Shown here: piece after piece, positions 55,880 to 64,000 of the stretch
Layout: each line of letters starts with the position of its first letter
Position numbering within the stretch: position 1 is the first letter of the stretch
Notes under the pieces: generated by a model
What the model saw: only the letters and a program-made list of their open reading frames with translations
What the model was told of the DNA's origin: nothing
Databases searched by the model: none
DNA from: Fistulifera solaris
Taxonomy: Eukaryota > Bacillariophyta > Bacillariophyceae > Naviculales > Stauroneidaceae
Assembly (NCBI GenBank): GCA_030295235.1
Contig: AP026142.1
Location: 496,001 to 560,000, forward strand
Reading direction: 5' to 3'
Length of the DNA: 64,000 nucleotides
Program-made: the position numbers and the translations under genes

Positions 55880-57124
55880 TTATTTTCTCCAACCGCCGTC
55901 GCAGTAGCTGACGCAGACATATTCACAACCATCTCCAGTTCCAAGCTTTCGGCCGCCAGAGTGTGTGGGGCAAATCTTCTCGTATTCGCAGCACTCTTTG
56001 GCACTGTCATTGCTCTCATCAGGGCAATAGCAATCACAGCTGCACACAACATCGTCAGTAGGGCAGTGGTGTCCCTTGCCCTTGCCTTTGCCGCCTTTGC
56101 CCTTGCTTGATCCTTTACCGCCTTTGCCCTTGCTTGATCCTTTGCCACCCTTGCCCTTACTACTGTGTGCGCCACCTGTGCAGCACTCGCAATCACAGTC
56201 GCAACCATCGCTGTCGGTGTAAGAGTGTGCGGGGAAGCAAATGTCAATGGGAATGTCGTCGTCTTCATCCACAATGTCAGCCACAGGGGGTTTGACAGGT
56301 GGGCTCACAGGAGCAGTGGGGACAATCTCCTCATCGTCGCAGTAGTCCACACAGACGTAGTAGCACTCTTCACCGCTCTTGGATCCGTTGTGCTCGCAGA
56401 CCTCTTCGTATCCGCAACACTCGATTTCAGGGACAGGCGGCGATACAGGGGGCCGGACAGGAGGAGACACAGGAGGTCGTACAGGTGGCGAAACCGGAAC
56501 AGTTGGAATGATATCGGGGGTAGGAGGCGACACCGGAGGTCTGACCGGAGGAGAAACAGGCGGTGACACCGGAGGGCTTACTGGGGGAGATACCGGAGGT
56601 CTCACGGGCGGAGTAACCGGAACAGTTGGAATGATATCCGGGGTCGGAGGAGAAACAGGTGGCGAGACCGGAGGGCTGATTGGGGGAGAAATAGGCGGCG
56701 AAACCGGAACAGGGACCGGAACGGGCACAGGAACAGGCCTCGTGGGGATAATGTCTGGGGTTGGTGCTGGCACAGGTGCAGGGACTGGAACAGGGACCGG
56801 AACAGGCTGAGGGACGGGCACAGGGACCGGAGCCGGTACAGGGACTGGAACAGGCACCGGGACGGGGACGATCTCGCATTCGCAGTCACAATTGAGCTCG
56901 TCACCAACCTCCGAACAGATGCAGCATTCGTCTTCGCAGGCAGAGCAATCCTCGAAGCAAGGAGGATGAGGGGCGTCGGGGGTTGGTTTCGGGGGGCATC
57001 GCTGGTAGCAACAATTGCTGAGAGCACTCAAGTCCCGAGCAAGTTTACGGCGGCAGTCATCAGGCTGTGCGCTGACCGCGGACAGAAGGGATAGCAGTGA
57101 CACGGACACTGAAAGGAATTTCAT
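55880..57124 (-). CDS. Secreted Pro-rich, Cys-rich, Lys/Gly-rich repeat protein (copy B)
   Basis: 414 aa, one open frame with no break. Signal peptide MKFLSVSVSLLSLLSAVSA, the Cys-rich head (NCCYQRCPPKPTPDAPHPPC, then [19 protein letters not shown]), [11 protein letters not shown] tracts, PPISPP/PPVSPP repeats separated by [11 protein letters not shown], and a Cys module [21 protein letters not shown] Lys/Gly/Ser cluster (three SSKGKGGKG units, of KxxK type) precedes [17 protein letters not shown] and the end [15 protein letters not shown]. The spacing of Cys pairs suggests disulphide-knotted modules between rigid polyproline rods. It is the intact reference for copy A. Function unknown; a secreted wall, girdle-band or adhesive protein is my guess. 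The ATG at 57124 is followed by the same MKFLSV as copy A. Confidence 0.85.
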   Translation of the reverse strand: MKFLSVSVSLLSLLSAVSAQPDDCRRKLARDLSALSNCCYQRCPPKPTPDAPHPPCFEDCSACEDECCICSEVGDELNCDCECEIVPVPVPVPVPVPAPVPVPVPQPVPVPVPVPAPVPAPTPDIIPTRPVPVPVPVPVPVSPPISPPISPPVSPPVSPPTPDIIPTVPVTPPVRPPVSPPVSPPVSPPVSPPVRPPVSPPTPDIIPTVPVSPPVRPPVSPPVRPPVSPPVPEIECCGYEEVCEHNGSKSGEECYYVCVDYCDDEEIVPTAPVSPPVKPPVADIVDEDDDIPIDICFPAHSYTDSDGCDCDCECCTGGAHSSKGKGGKGSSKGKGGKGSSKGKGGKGKGKGHHCPTDDVVCSCDCYCPDESNDSAKECCEYEKICPTHSGGRKLGTGDGCEYVCVSYCDGGWRK

Positions 57125-57136
57125 CGGGAAGGTCAC

Positions 57137-58616
57137 TCAATTCGCTTGATTTGATGGTAATCTGCTGTGTTGTAGACGACGAGCAAGGGATATTTGGGTG
57201 AGATTAGTCCTTTTGAAGCAGCGTATGATACGATTAATAACAAGCTTAGATGGAGCCAAATTAGACCACATGCACGGATGATTCTTGGATAGCAATTCGA
57301 TCCAGTAATTCAGAAGCTGTTTTAACGGAATTCGAGACTTCCCTTTTCACTTTGTTTGCCGTAATTGTCAGTGCCAACACATGACCTGGGTGCGAGTTGA
57401 TTTTGTTCCGATGCTCTTAATGTTTGAATGACGGAGTTTCTAATTTGCAAAAGTGCCATCATCAAATCAAATGCCCGGCTCGACGGCCTCTGCGAACATC
57501 CGATGCGATGATGCAGAACAAAAGGAAAACTCATACAAACATTATGTTGTCTTTCAGGCATTCATCATTCAATGTTTCATTGGACGTACCTTGCTTTCGT
57601 CGCGAATTGATGAAACAATTGCGAGGGAACAATTTATAATGACGAGAGGGGATGCAAGCGTAGTGCTCTCATCTTTGTTCTGCGTAACAACCGCCAGCTC
57701 TATTGCCAATCTTGTAGGCTAATCAAATTTGTACAAGACTGACTTGTCTGGCGCTCTGAAAATTATTTGACGATTGTTCTATTGTTTGTCGATTGCTAGA
57801 CTACATCGTATCTTGTTCAACCGGCGACAAAGGACAAAAATTTATTCCCACGGATGCATGTGCACGTTTGACCTATCAAATACGATGATGAAAATGTCTT
57901 ACCGGTCTAAAATTCCGAGTATTCGTATAGTCCAGATCGTGATCCTCTTTTACTACCTCTTATTATGTACTGTCGTCTTCCGCTTACTCTATCAAGAAAA
58001 ATGAACAGCTAACGCATGACTACTTTTTTGTTTTTCAAATTTTCAAAACACGATCGATTATTAGAGGCGGTCCGGGTAAAGGTCAGACGCACAATGGAGT
58101 AGATGGATGGAGACTGGAGCTTTTGATTGGGGTTCGGGGTTCGGGGTCGCATTACCCGCTCTCGACTCGATCTCCAAGTTCTGAGAGGGTACCCGGTTCC
58201 GCACCTGGTAAAGGGGGAAAATAATGAAACAGTCCAGTGTGTTTACGCATAGGTACCAGTCAAGTCACACGGTTAAATTGGGCGGCAAAGCCTAACTATT
58301 CACGGCTTACTATGTATCAGCTTCAACGTTAGACCACACAGAGATCGTCAAGCCGCCAAGAGCATATAGTTAAAGAGGTAAATATGTCATTGTCACTCAA
58401 AAGGGAGGTCGAGCAAAAGAAGCTCTTACCTAGACCCAACGCACTACTTGATATTGTACAACCTAAAAAAATGAAGTCTTCTAATCTAGAACAAATACAC
58501 GAAGAAAGAAGACATATTGTTCAAGAATGCTATGCAGCTTTAGATCCAAGCAGATGAATGCATCATCCATCTCTCTTCGATTCCAACACAAGCTTAGCAA
58601 TTTATATACTTGTTTT
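57137..58616. other. Region upstream of copy B
   Basis: Contains the second copy of the duplicated block, then about 750 bases with a short tandem repeat GGGGTTCGGGGTTCGGGGTC at about 58129-58147. No gene is supported. Confidence 0.5.
57313..57853. repeat. Duplicated non-coding block upstream of copy B
   Basis: Partner of 54245-54832. Core TGAAACAATTGCGAG at 57611-57625, then GTTCAACCGGCGACAAA near 57813-57830. The short leader GGTCACTCAA next to each start codon (53831 and 57131) is also identical. Confidence 0.65.
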
Positions 58617-59440
58617 TCACTTTTTTCCAGATGCAAAAGCCTCGCGCTCAAGTCGTTTAACTTCTTCGCGTTCCGCTGTCGCTCTAGCACCATCGCGCTC
58701 CGCCTGCTGCTGTAACAGAAACCATTTCTTCTTTTGATTTAATGAAGGCGCTTGATAAATTCGCAACTTGAAATCAATCTCACGCAGAACTAGTCGAATG
58801 TGTGAATGTTTGTGCTCCATTCGTCCGGATCTACCTCTCCCCATAGGTTTGATACGTTTGAGGGGAGTCCCTTTGGTGGCAAAACATTCGGCCACTTCCA
58901 ACTGGCTCGGTTGAAGGCTGTCCTTGAGATCGGCCCGGTTCGCAGTCCGCTTCAAGGCCTTTTGCACAATGGGAGCTTTGGCTTTTTGGCAAAATTCCAG
59001 CTGCGTCAACGCTTCGGGCAACGGCAGGCCCGATACCAATTGACAAATGCGATTCAATTTCCAGGGCGAGTGTCGAATGTTCTTTTCCTGTCCAACATAG
59101 GTCCGCATGCGACTGAGACGACGTTTGACAATATGCGGCTTGAGTTTGGGATGTTTTTGCATGTCAAAAGCGGCGAAACGACGGCCGTCTTCGGTGTGAA
59201 TGATTTGTGGAGCAATGAGGGTCGGTGCTGCCTGTGCTTCGGTACCCGCTACCGTACTTTGCGATCGTGTTGATGATACATAGTTGAGATTATTCATGAC
59301 TAAAGATAAGGACGAATAAAATGATTTTGATAAAGGGACAAAGCGATTGAATGATGTGGAGAGTTGCGAAGACGAAGAAGAAGTGATCGAGAGGCGAGCC
59401 GATCGCTTTGTGACGATGCCGGGAACGGCGGACGCTTCAT
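58617..59440 (-). CDS. MRPL22: Mitochondrial ribosomal protein uL22m
   Basis: The mature part has the uL22 pattern: KLNRICQLVSGLPLPEALTQLEF (the conserved R.i..L+rG....A...L), KAPIVQKALKRTANRA, then the beta-hairpin tip with KRIKPMGRGRSGRM and the closing HSHIRLVLREI. It lines the exit tunnel of the mitochondrial large subunit. A charged helical tail follows. The ATG at 59440 gives a typical mitochondrial presequence (SDRLASRSLLLRLRNSPHHS); it connects to the body if the T4 run at 59325-59328 gains one base. The in-frame ATG at 59297 is the fallback start. Plastid uL22 is normally plastid-encoded and shorter. Confidence 0.85.
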
Positions 59441-59766
59441 TTTTAATGTCCAAACGGCCAGTTTACGGCACAACGATCCCAATAGCAAAGAAGACATCGC
59501 TAATTGTATAATTTACACGGAGTTGTTTTTGATAACTTGTACAAAATGGATGTTTTCCTAACATGGGCATGGCTGTATTGTTTGTGCGGTTGCTGATTGT
59601 TTTCGTGCAAGTCGTCGAAATCGACGGCCTTTTTTCAACCCGCCTGATAGATGACAGACGGACTGCTTGAGTCATGAGCCACGAGTCACGCAGTGGCGCA
59701 GCCGTTTGCATGTTTACTCGTCGCCGTACAAGTATTTGATACTTGATTCTTCGATTTCATAGATTG
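59441..59766. other. Divergent promoter region of uL22m and TruA genes
   Basis: Short AT-rich region without a visible feature. Confidence 0.4.
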
Positions 59767-60948
59767 ATGTATGCATTTATTATTATTCTTATCTTTCTTA
59801 AGTTAACAATACTGTCTAAGGCATGGGTCGCAAAAAAAGCTTTCCTTTTTTCGGGCAACAAGCGGTTGTCGCTCACCGTCGACGGATATGCCGATGATGG
59901 CTGGACATTCAAGCAAACATGCTGGCCACAGAAACAAATGCAACGGTTGTGGGAGAAGGAGCCGCACACCCTACTAACTTTACATGTGCGTTGCATGATA
60001 AACGATCAAGACAATGCTCTCAACTCGACCGCAATAGCCGATAGTGTCTTTTCATCACATTTCCAATCAACATCCCCGTCGGCATTCAAATCTACCTTTC
60101 AAGCATTCTATGAAGGTTGTTTTCCAACCATTGATACCCAGACGAACGCATCAATGCCCACAGAAAAGCGAAAGAAAATATCCTACCGACTGGATTTCGC
60201 TTACGATGGCACGCAATTCGCCGGATGGCAGAGACAAGCCGATGCCAAGCTTAGATCGGTCCAGGAGTGCTTAGAGGAGTACTTTTGTCGGTTAACGGGA
60301 GAAGAAGCAGTGGATATACGAGTGGCTGGGAGGACCGATGCTGGTGTTCATGCCGTGGGCCAGGTGGGCCGAATCCGCTTGTGTCAACCCTTGATGCATC
60401 GACAAATAACAAGAGTAAACAATCTGTGTGTTTGGGCCATCACCGAAGTTCCGTCCAATTTTCATCCTTCGTTCGGTTCGAAAAGCAGATCTTACGTTTA
60501 TATGATCGACGCGTCGGCTCTGGATAGTCTTTTCTTACAAGAATTGCCAGGGAAAGGCAACCCGGATTCAGTAAAGCAAGATGCTCTGTCCCATCTTGTA
60601 GAACGAGTAAATGAACTGCTGGAGCCACTCGTGGGTCAGGACCTGGACTACTTTGCTTTTAGTTACGGTCGAGTCAAGACGGAAACAACACTCTGTTGCC
60701 TTTCGCATACTTGTGCTCGAATCGTCCAAAAGTGCAATGATAAAGATCGTGCCATTGCCATCGAGTTGACGGGAAACCGATTTCTCCGGAGAATGGTACG
60801 AATTCTTGTTGCCACTGCTATACAGTATGCTTTGTTTCCAGAGTCTTCCGATGAAACGCTTCTGAGTCTTATTGAGTTGCGAGATCGATCCAAAACGGCA
60901 CCTCCAGCACCCGCTGCTGGTCTTGTTTTCATTGGTGCTGATTGCTAG
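59767..60948 (+). CDS. TruA-type tRNA pseudouridine synthase with signal peptide
   Basis: The ATG at 59767 gives a strongly hydrophobic leader (MYAFIIILIFLKLTILSKAW). The A-W end is compatible with plastid import. After an unconserved region of about 120 residues the TruA fold begins with RLDFAYDGTQFAGWQRQ, followed by the catalytic motif VAGRTDAGVHAVGQV with the essential Asp, a FHPSFGSKSRSYVYMI strand region, and GNRFLRRMVRILVATAIQY at the end. TruA isomerises uridines 38-40 of tRNA anticodon arms. Organelle location is inferred; a plastid enzyme fits the leader and the bacterial-style motifs. Confidence 0.88.
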   Translation: MYAFIIILIFLKLTILSKAWVAKKAFLFSGNKRLSLTVDGYADDGWTFKQTCWPQKQMQRLWEKEPHTLLTLHVRCMINDQDNALNSTAIADSVFSSHFQSTSPSAFKSTFQAFYEGCFPTIDTQTNASMPTEKRKKISYRLDFAYDGTQFAGWQRQADAKLRSVQECLEEYFCRLTGEEAVDIRVAGRTDAGVHAVGQVGRIRLCQPLMHRQITRVNNLCVWAITEVPSNFHPSFGSKSRSYVYMIDASALDSLFLQELPGKGNPDSVKQDALSHLVERVNELLEPLVGQDLDYFAFSYGRVKTETTLCCLSHTCARIVQKCNDKDRAIAIELTGNRFLRRMVRILVATAIQYALFPESSDETLLSLIELRDRSKTAPPAPAAGLVFIGADC

Positions 60949-61895
60949 CCTCTCTAGGACTATACCGAGCTGCATAGACTAGATAATTGTATGATTAACT
61001 ATTCAACGAGTGGGATAGATACTTAGTTTGCAGACCCGCGACCTGTTCGATGTTCGAGGAAAAATGGGGGTGCGGGACTGAAAAACGCTTTTGGACGGAG
61101 CGTGTCATAATGTAAAGGACGACATTACTCCTTGGGACGAATGACGAGCCACTGGTGCCGCAACCACTCCCCAACATCGGATATCTCTAGAGAGCAATAT
61201 ATTATTTCCTTCCTTGCCATCTCGCATATCGGAAAACAGATTGTCGATCACAATATCTTGTGCTTGAGGTGAGCTCCAATCCGATGATGATTCATTGAAA
61301 ACAATGATTGCGGCTGTCTATTTTTAATCGTGAATCACTCGTGATCTGGCATCTTTCCGTTGGCATCATTCTCGTCCGTTCGCAAACCAGACTACTCTGA
61401 AGACTTGAGTTGAATGGTGACACCACTCGTGTCAGTGGTTTGACGCCACTTGATACGTCAGCAGTCGATAACGCTGACAGGACAGACGGTTCTTCGTTTT
61501 TTACGCAGAATTTGCCGAAGGTTCTTTCTTCGAATTCTCATCGATTTCCGAAGAGCAATAATTTGGTTGTTTTGTTCTCTTCCCGATTGAAAGCAATTCA
61601 AAACATTCGGGTCATCCATCGATACAAAGACCAAAGTCAACACCTAATCCCAATTCATCATAAACACACTTTGTTTATTAAATAATGACACAACATCACA
61701 CAAGGTGCGATTGCTTTCTCTGAAAATACACTCAGCTTGAGATTCGTAGATTCTATAAAGAAGCGCGTGCTTCGCGTGTGTTTCGCGTGTATCATTGGTC
61801 GTTCGGTTTCTTTTCTTTCTTCCTCTTCGACTGAATTCTTACAGCTCTTTTTTCGTTTCAAATATTATTGATTGATTGATAGATTAAAATCAACA
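60949..61895. other. Intergenic region, 947 bases
   Basis: Between two plus-strand genes. Short open stretches near 61410-61685 show no domain. Nothing supported. Confidence 0.45.
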
Positions 61896-63793
61896 ATGAA
61901 GACTACTACTCGAAAACGATCAGCGCTATCATCCCTGGTGACATTTATGTTGGCACGTCTGGAGCCGGCACAATGCTTTCATGCTACCACCACAACGAGA
62001 CCCAATAATATGAGAACCACGGCGTCCTATTTTCGCGAATCTGACGAGTCCGAGAGTGCTGCTTCGTATTTTTCCTTTTGGCTGACACACTGACACCGCA
62101 ACAACTCCCTGCTTGGCTTTCGATTCCGCAAAGTCATCTCGCGGAAACGAACATGAAGGCACTACAATCGGAAATGAGAGAATCGTCCTATTTTACGGAA
62201 ACGGAATCACGAAAATTGATGCTGGCGATCGAAGACGCGGCTGCCGGAGATCGCAGTAAAGTGGCCGGTGCGGCGGAGTTTTGTTTGTTGCTGCAAGAAA
62301 CGGTAGAAATTGGTTTCAATGCGTTGGTGGCGGCCTGTTATCACTACTGTTCGTGTGTGACTGCACGAAAGCGTGTCAGTGGGTGGTATTTAGATGATTC
62401 GCATGAGCATTTGCATTCGTACGGCGCACATGTTATGAAGATTTCGGAAGATACGGACCGCTTGAAGCGGTTGGAGATGGTAGCTGCGACTGTGACATCG
62501 TCCGAGCCAGCGGATCGCGTACGGCCGGATTCCAAAGATGCTGAGAATTTAAGGAAGCTACTGCTATCGGAAACACATGATTGGAGAGCACTGGCAATCC
62601 GATCAGGGGCTTGCTTGTATCGTCTTCGCGGCATTTTAAAGTCTCCGGTGGAAGGAGATCGAAGGACACGAGTAGCGGCGCGTACCGCACGGGAAGCACT
62701 CAGTATTTATGCTCCTTTATCGAGTCGTCTGGGTCTTCACAAGCTCAAAAATGAGTTGGAAGGAGATGCCTTTCGAATCCTTTATCCGCGTCAGTTCGCC
62801 GCTGTAAACTCCTTGGCACACGAAACCATTGGTGGTGACAATGATGTCGGGCAGAACATGAAGCAGCTTTTGGCGGAAGTGCAACAAGAAATGACCACCA
62901 TGCTGGAGAATGACGAAGAATTCAGCAAACTTGTGGAAAACTTTAGTGTCACTGCTCGAGTCAAGGAGCCATTTTCCATGTGGAAGAAGATGTTGCGTGA
63001 CGGATACAAGCATGTGCTTCAAGTTCCGGATGCATTGGCTTTACGAATCATCGTTGATGCAAAGAAGCTAACTCCAGATGAACCGGCTGAAGTAACGCGA
63101 GCTCGCGATCGGGCACTTTGTTACTATGCTGAGAGGCTTTGCGCAGCACGCTGGAAGCCCGCACCTGATAACCCAAGATTCAAGGACTACATCAAGTCTC
63201 CCAAGCGTAACGGATACCAGAGCTTGCATTACACAGCGCACACCGAGTTCCGCGGTCAGATGTGGAGCTTGGAGATTCAAGTGCGGTCAGGTGAAATGCA
63301 CAAGGTGGCCGAGTTTGGTCTTGCGAGTCATTGGGACTACAAGATTGCAAAAGGTTCGGAAAGCAATTTCGACGTCTCCGTTGAGATGACTGGGAATTAT
63401 TTCAAGAATGTCAAGCAATGGCACTGGGAGCAACACGGTGGCTCTGTCAAAGTCGATGCCAGTCCAGCATCCTCCGAGCCCGTAACAATGTCGGATATTT
63501 GGCAGAGCCGTCGTCGTGTCGATAGAATACGAGAACGAACAGCCAAGCTAGAACCTTATTTGCAAGCAATGACTGCAGCGCAAGAGAATTTGGCTCGCGA
63601 GCAAGTCTTTGTCTTCTTTGGTTCGAAACTGATGGCTCTTCCGGCTGGGTCTTGTGTGTTGGATGCAATTCGTAGTGTCAACCCTGCTCGTGTCCACGAA
63701 GAAGACTTGGTGTTGAACGGATCTTCGACTTCTCTGACGCATTTGCTTAGCAATGGTGATGTCCTGTCTGTTGTGCAAGAGGCTCGAGTTTAA
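61896..63793 (+). CDS. RSH: RelA/SpoT homologue (plastid RSH), synthetase competent, hydrolase domain degenerate
   Basis: Makes (p)ppGpp, the stringent-response nucleotide, in the plastid. The start MKTTTRKRSALSSLVTFMLARLEPAQCF is a signal peptide with a C-F motif. The T4 run at 62076-62079 (or the nearby T5) is one base short; adding it joins the presequence to the body. The HD region is present as helices (IYAPLSSRLGLHKLKNELE follows it), but no HDxxED motif is seen. The synthetase domain is complete: VTARVKEPFSMWKKM, DALALRIIV (metal Asp), DYIKSPKRNGYQSLHYTA and LEIQVRSGEMHKVAEFGLA. A TGS-like domain (VFVFFGSKLMALPAG...LLSNGDVLSVV) ends the protein, and the ACT domain is absent. Diatoms carry several RSH proteins; which one this is I cannot say. 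Confidence 0.9.
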
Positions 63794-64000
63794 TGTTCCA
63801 TTTGGAAAGTGTACAAAACACAACTGTTTGAATTGAGAAAAATAGCCGTATTACTAGATCATATTTTTGTTTCAAAGGAAGCCTAGCGTATCTACATTTT
63901 ATTAAGATTGTATTTGTGTTATCGATTCTTCCGAACAAACATGTGATATCGTTTTCGAAACAATTTATCATCTTCAAAGATGAGCGACTTTGCATCGAGA
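63794..64000. other. 3' flank, window end
   Basis: AT-rich, no gene seen. Confidence 0.4.

Noticed and set aside
58129-58147. GGGGTTC tandem repeat as telomeric sequence
   Set aside because: Only two to three units, not the TTAGGG type, and in mid-window.

Overview
This window is nuclear DNA of a photosynthetic stramenopile, most likely a pennate diatom of the Phaeodactylum type (the species is inference). The evidence is compact genes with zero to two short GT-AG introns (42 to 158 nt), eukaryote-only proteins (TRAPPII subunit, AP-4 mu, Rpn9, Nop58, Naa50, a DDT/WHIM chromatin protein), and many proteins with a signal peptide followed by an aromatic residue (AF, GF, SW type), the usual bipartite plastid-targeting signature of algae with secondary plastids. 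No operons, bacterial ribosome binding sites, tRNAs, rRNAs or CRISPR arrays were seen.

Layout. 1-5 kb: TRAPPC9/Trs120 (+), then a Cys-phosphatase (-). 7-10 kb: a Cys/His-rich protein with a triplicated CxxC...HxxxC unit. 10.7-13.5 kb: a plastid trigger-factor-like N domain and AP-4 mu (-). 14-17 kb: Rpn9 (+) and a rhomboid-like membrane protein (-). 17.5-22 kb: an MBD-like/DDT/WHIM protein (+). 22-25.6 kb: a GAPN-like aldehyde dehydrogenase and a bestrophin (-). 26-32 kb: an FSH1-RWD protein running into an Obg/YchF-type GTPase, an Mpv17 protein and a ferredoxin-metallo-beta-lactamase fusion (+). 32-37 kb: two convergent single-pass membrane proteins. 37-42 kb: MFS carrier (+), EamA carrier (-), Vma21 (+), membrane cyclophilin (-). 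43-51 kb: Nop58 (+), a small plastid protein (-), an SGNH pseudo-esterase (-), Naa50 (+), a PLP aminotransferase (-), a DUF1995/LPA3-like plastid protein (+). 51.7-57.2 kb: a tandem pair of secreted Pro-rich, Cys-rich, Lys-Gly-rich proteins (-) whose upstream DNA is duplicated too. 58.6-63.8 kb: mitochondrial uL22 (-), TruA-type pseudouridine synthase (+), plastid RelA/SpoT homologue (+).

A dominant technical feature is that about twenty conserved genes are broken by single-base indels, almost all in homopolymers of 3-7 bases, and each break is repaired by adding or removing one base of the run. This looks like base-calling error rather than decay, so such genes are annotated across the break. 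The genes do not form one pathway. Recurrent themes are plastid function, membrane traffic and secreted wall-type proteins. The most interesting items are the probable hydrolase-RWD-GTPase fusion with a palindrome cluster in its promoter, the tandem secreted proteins with duplicated flanks, and a 15-bp near-palindrome found five times, each time a few hundred bases upstream of a gene.
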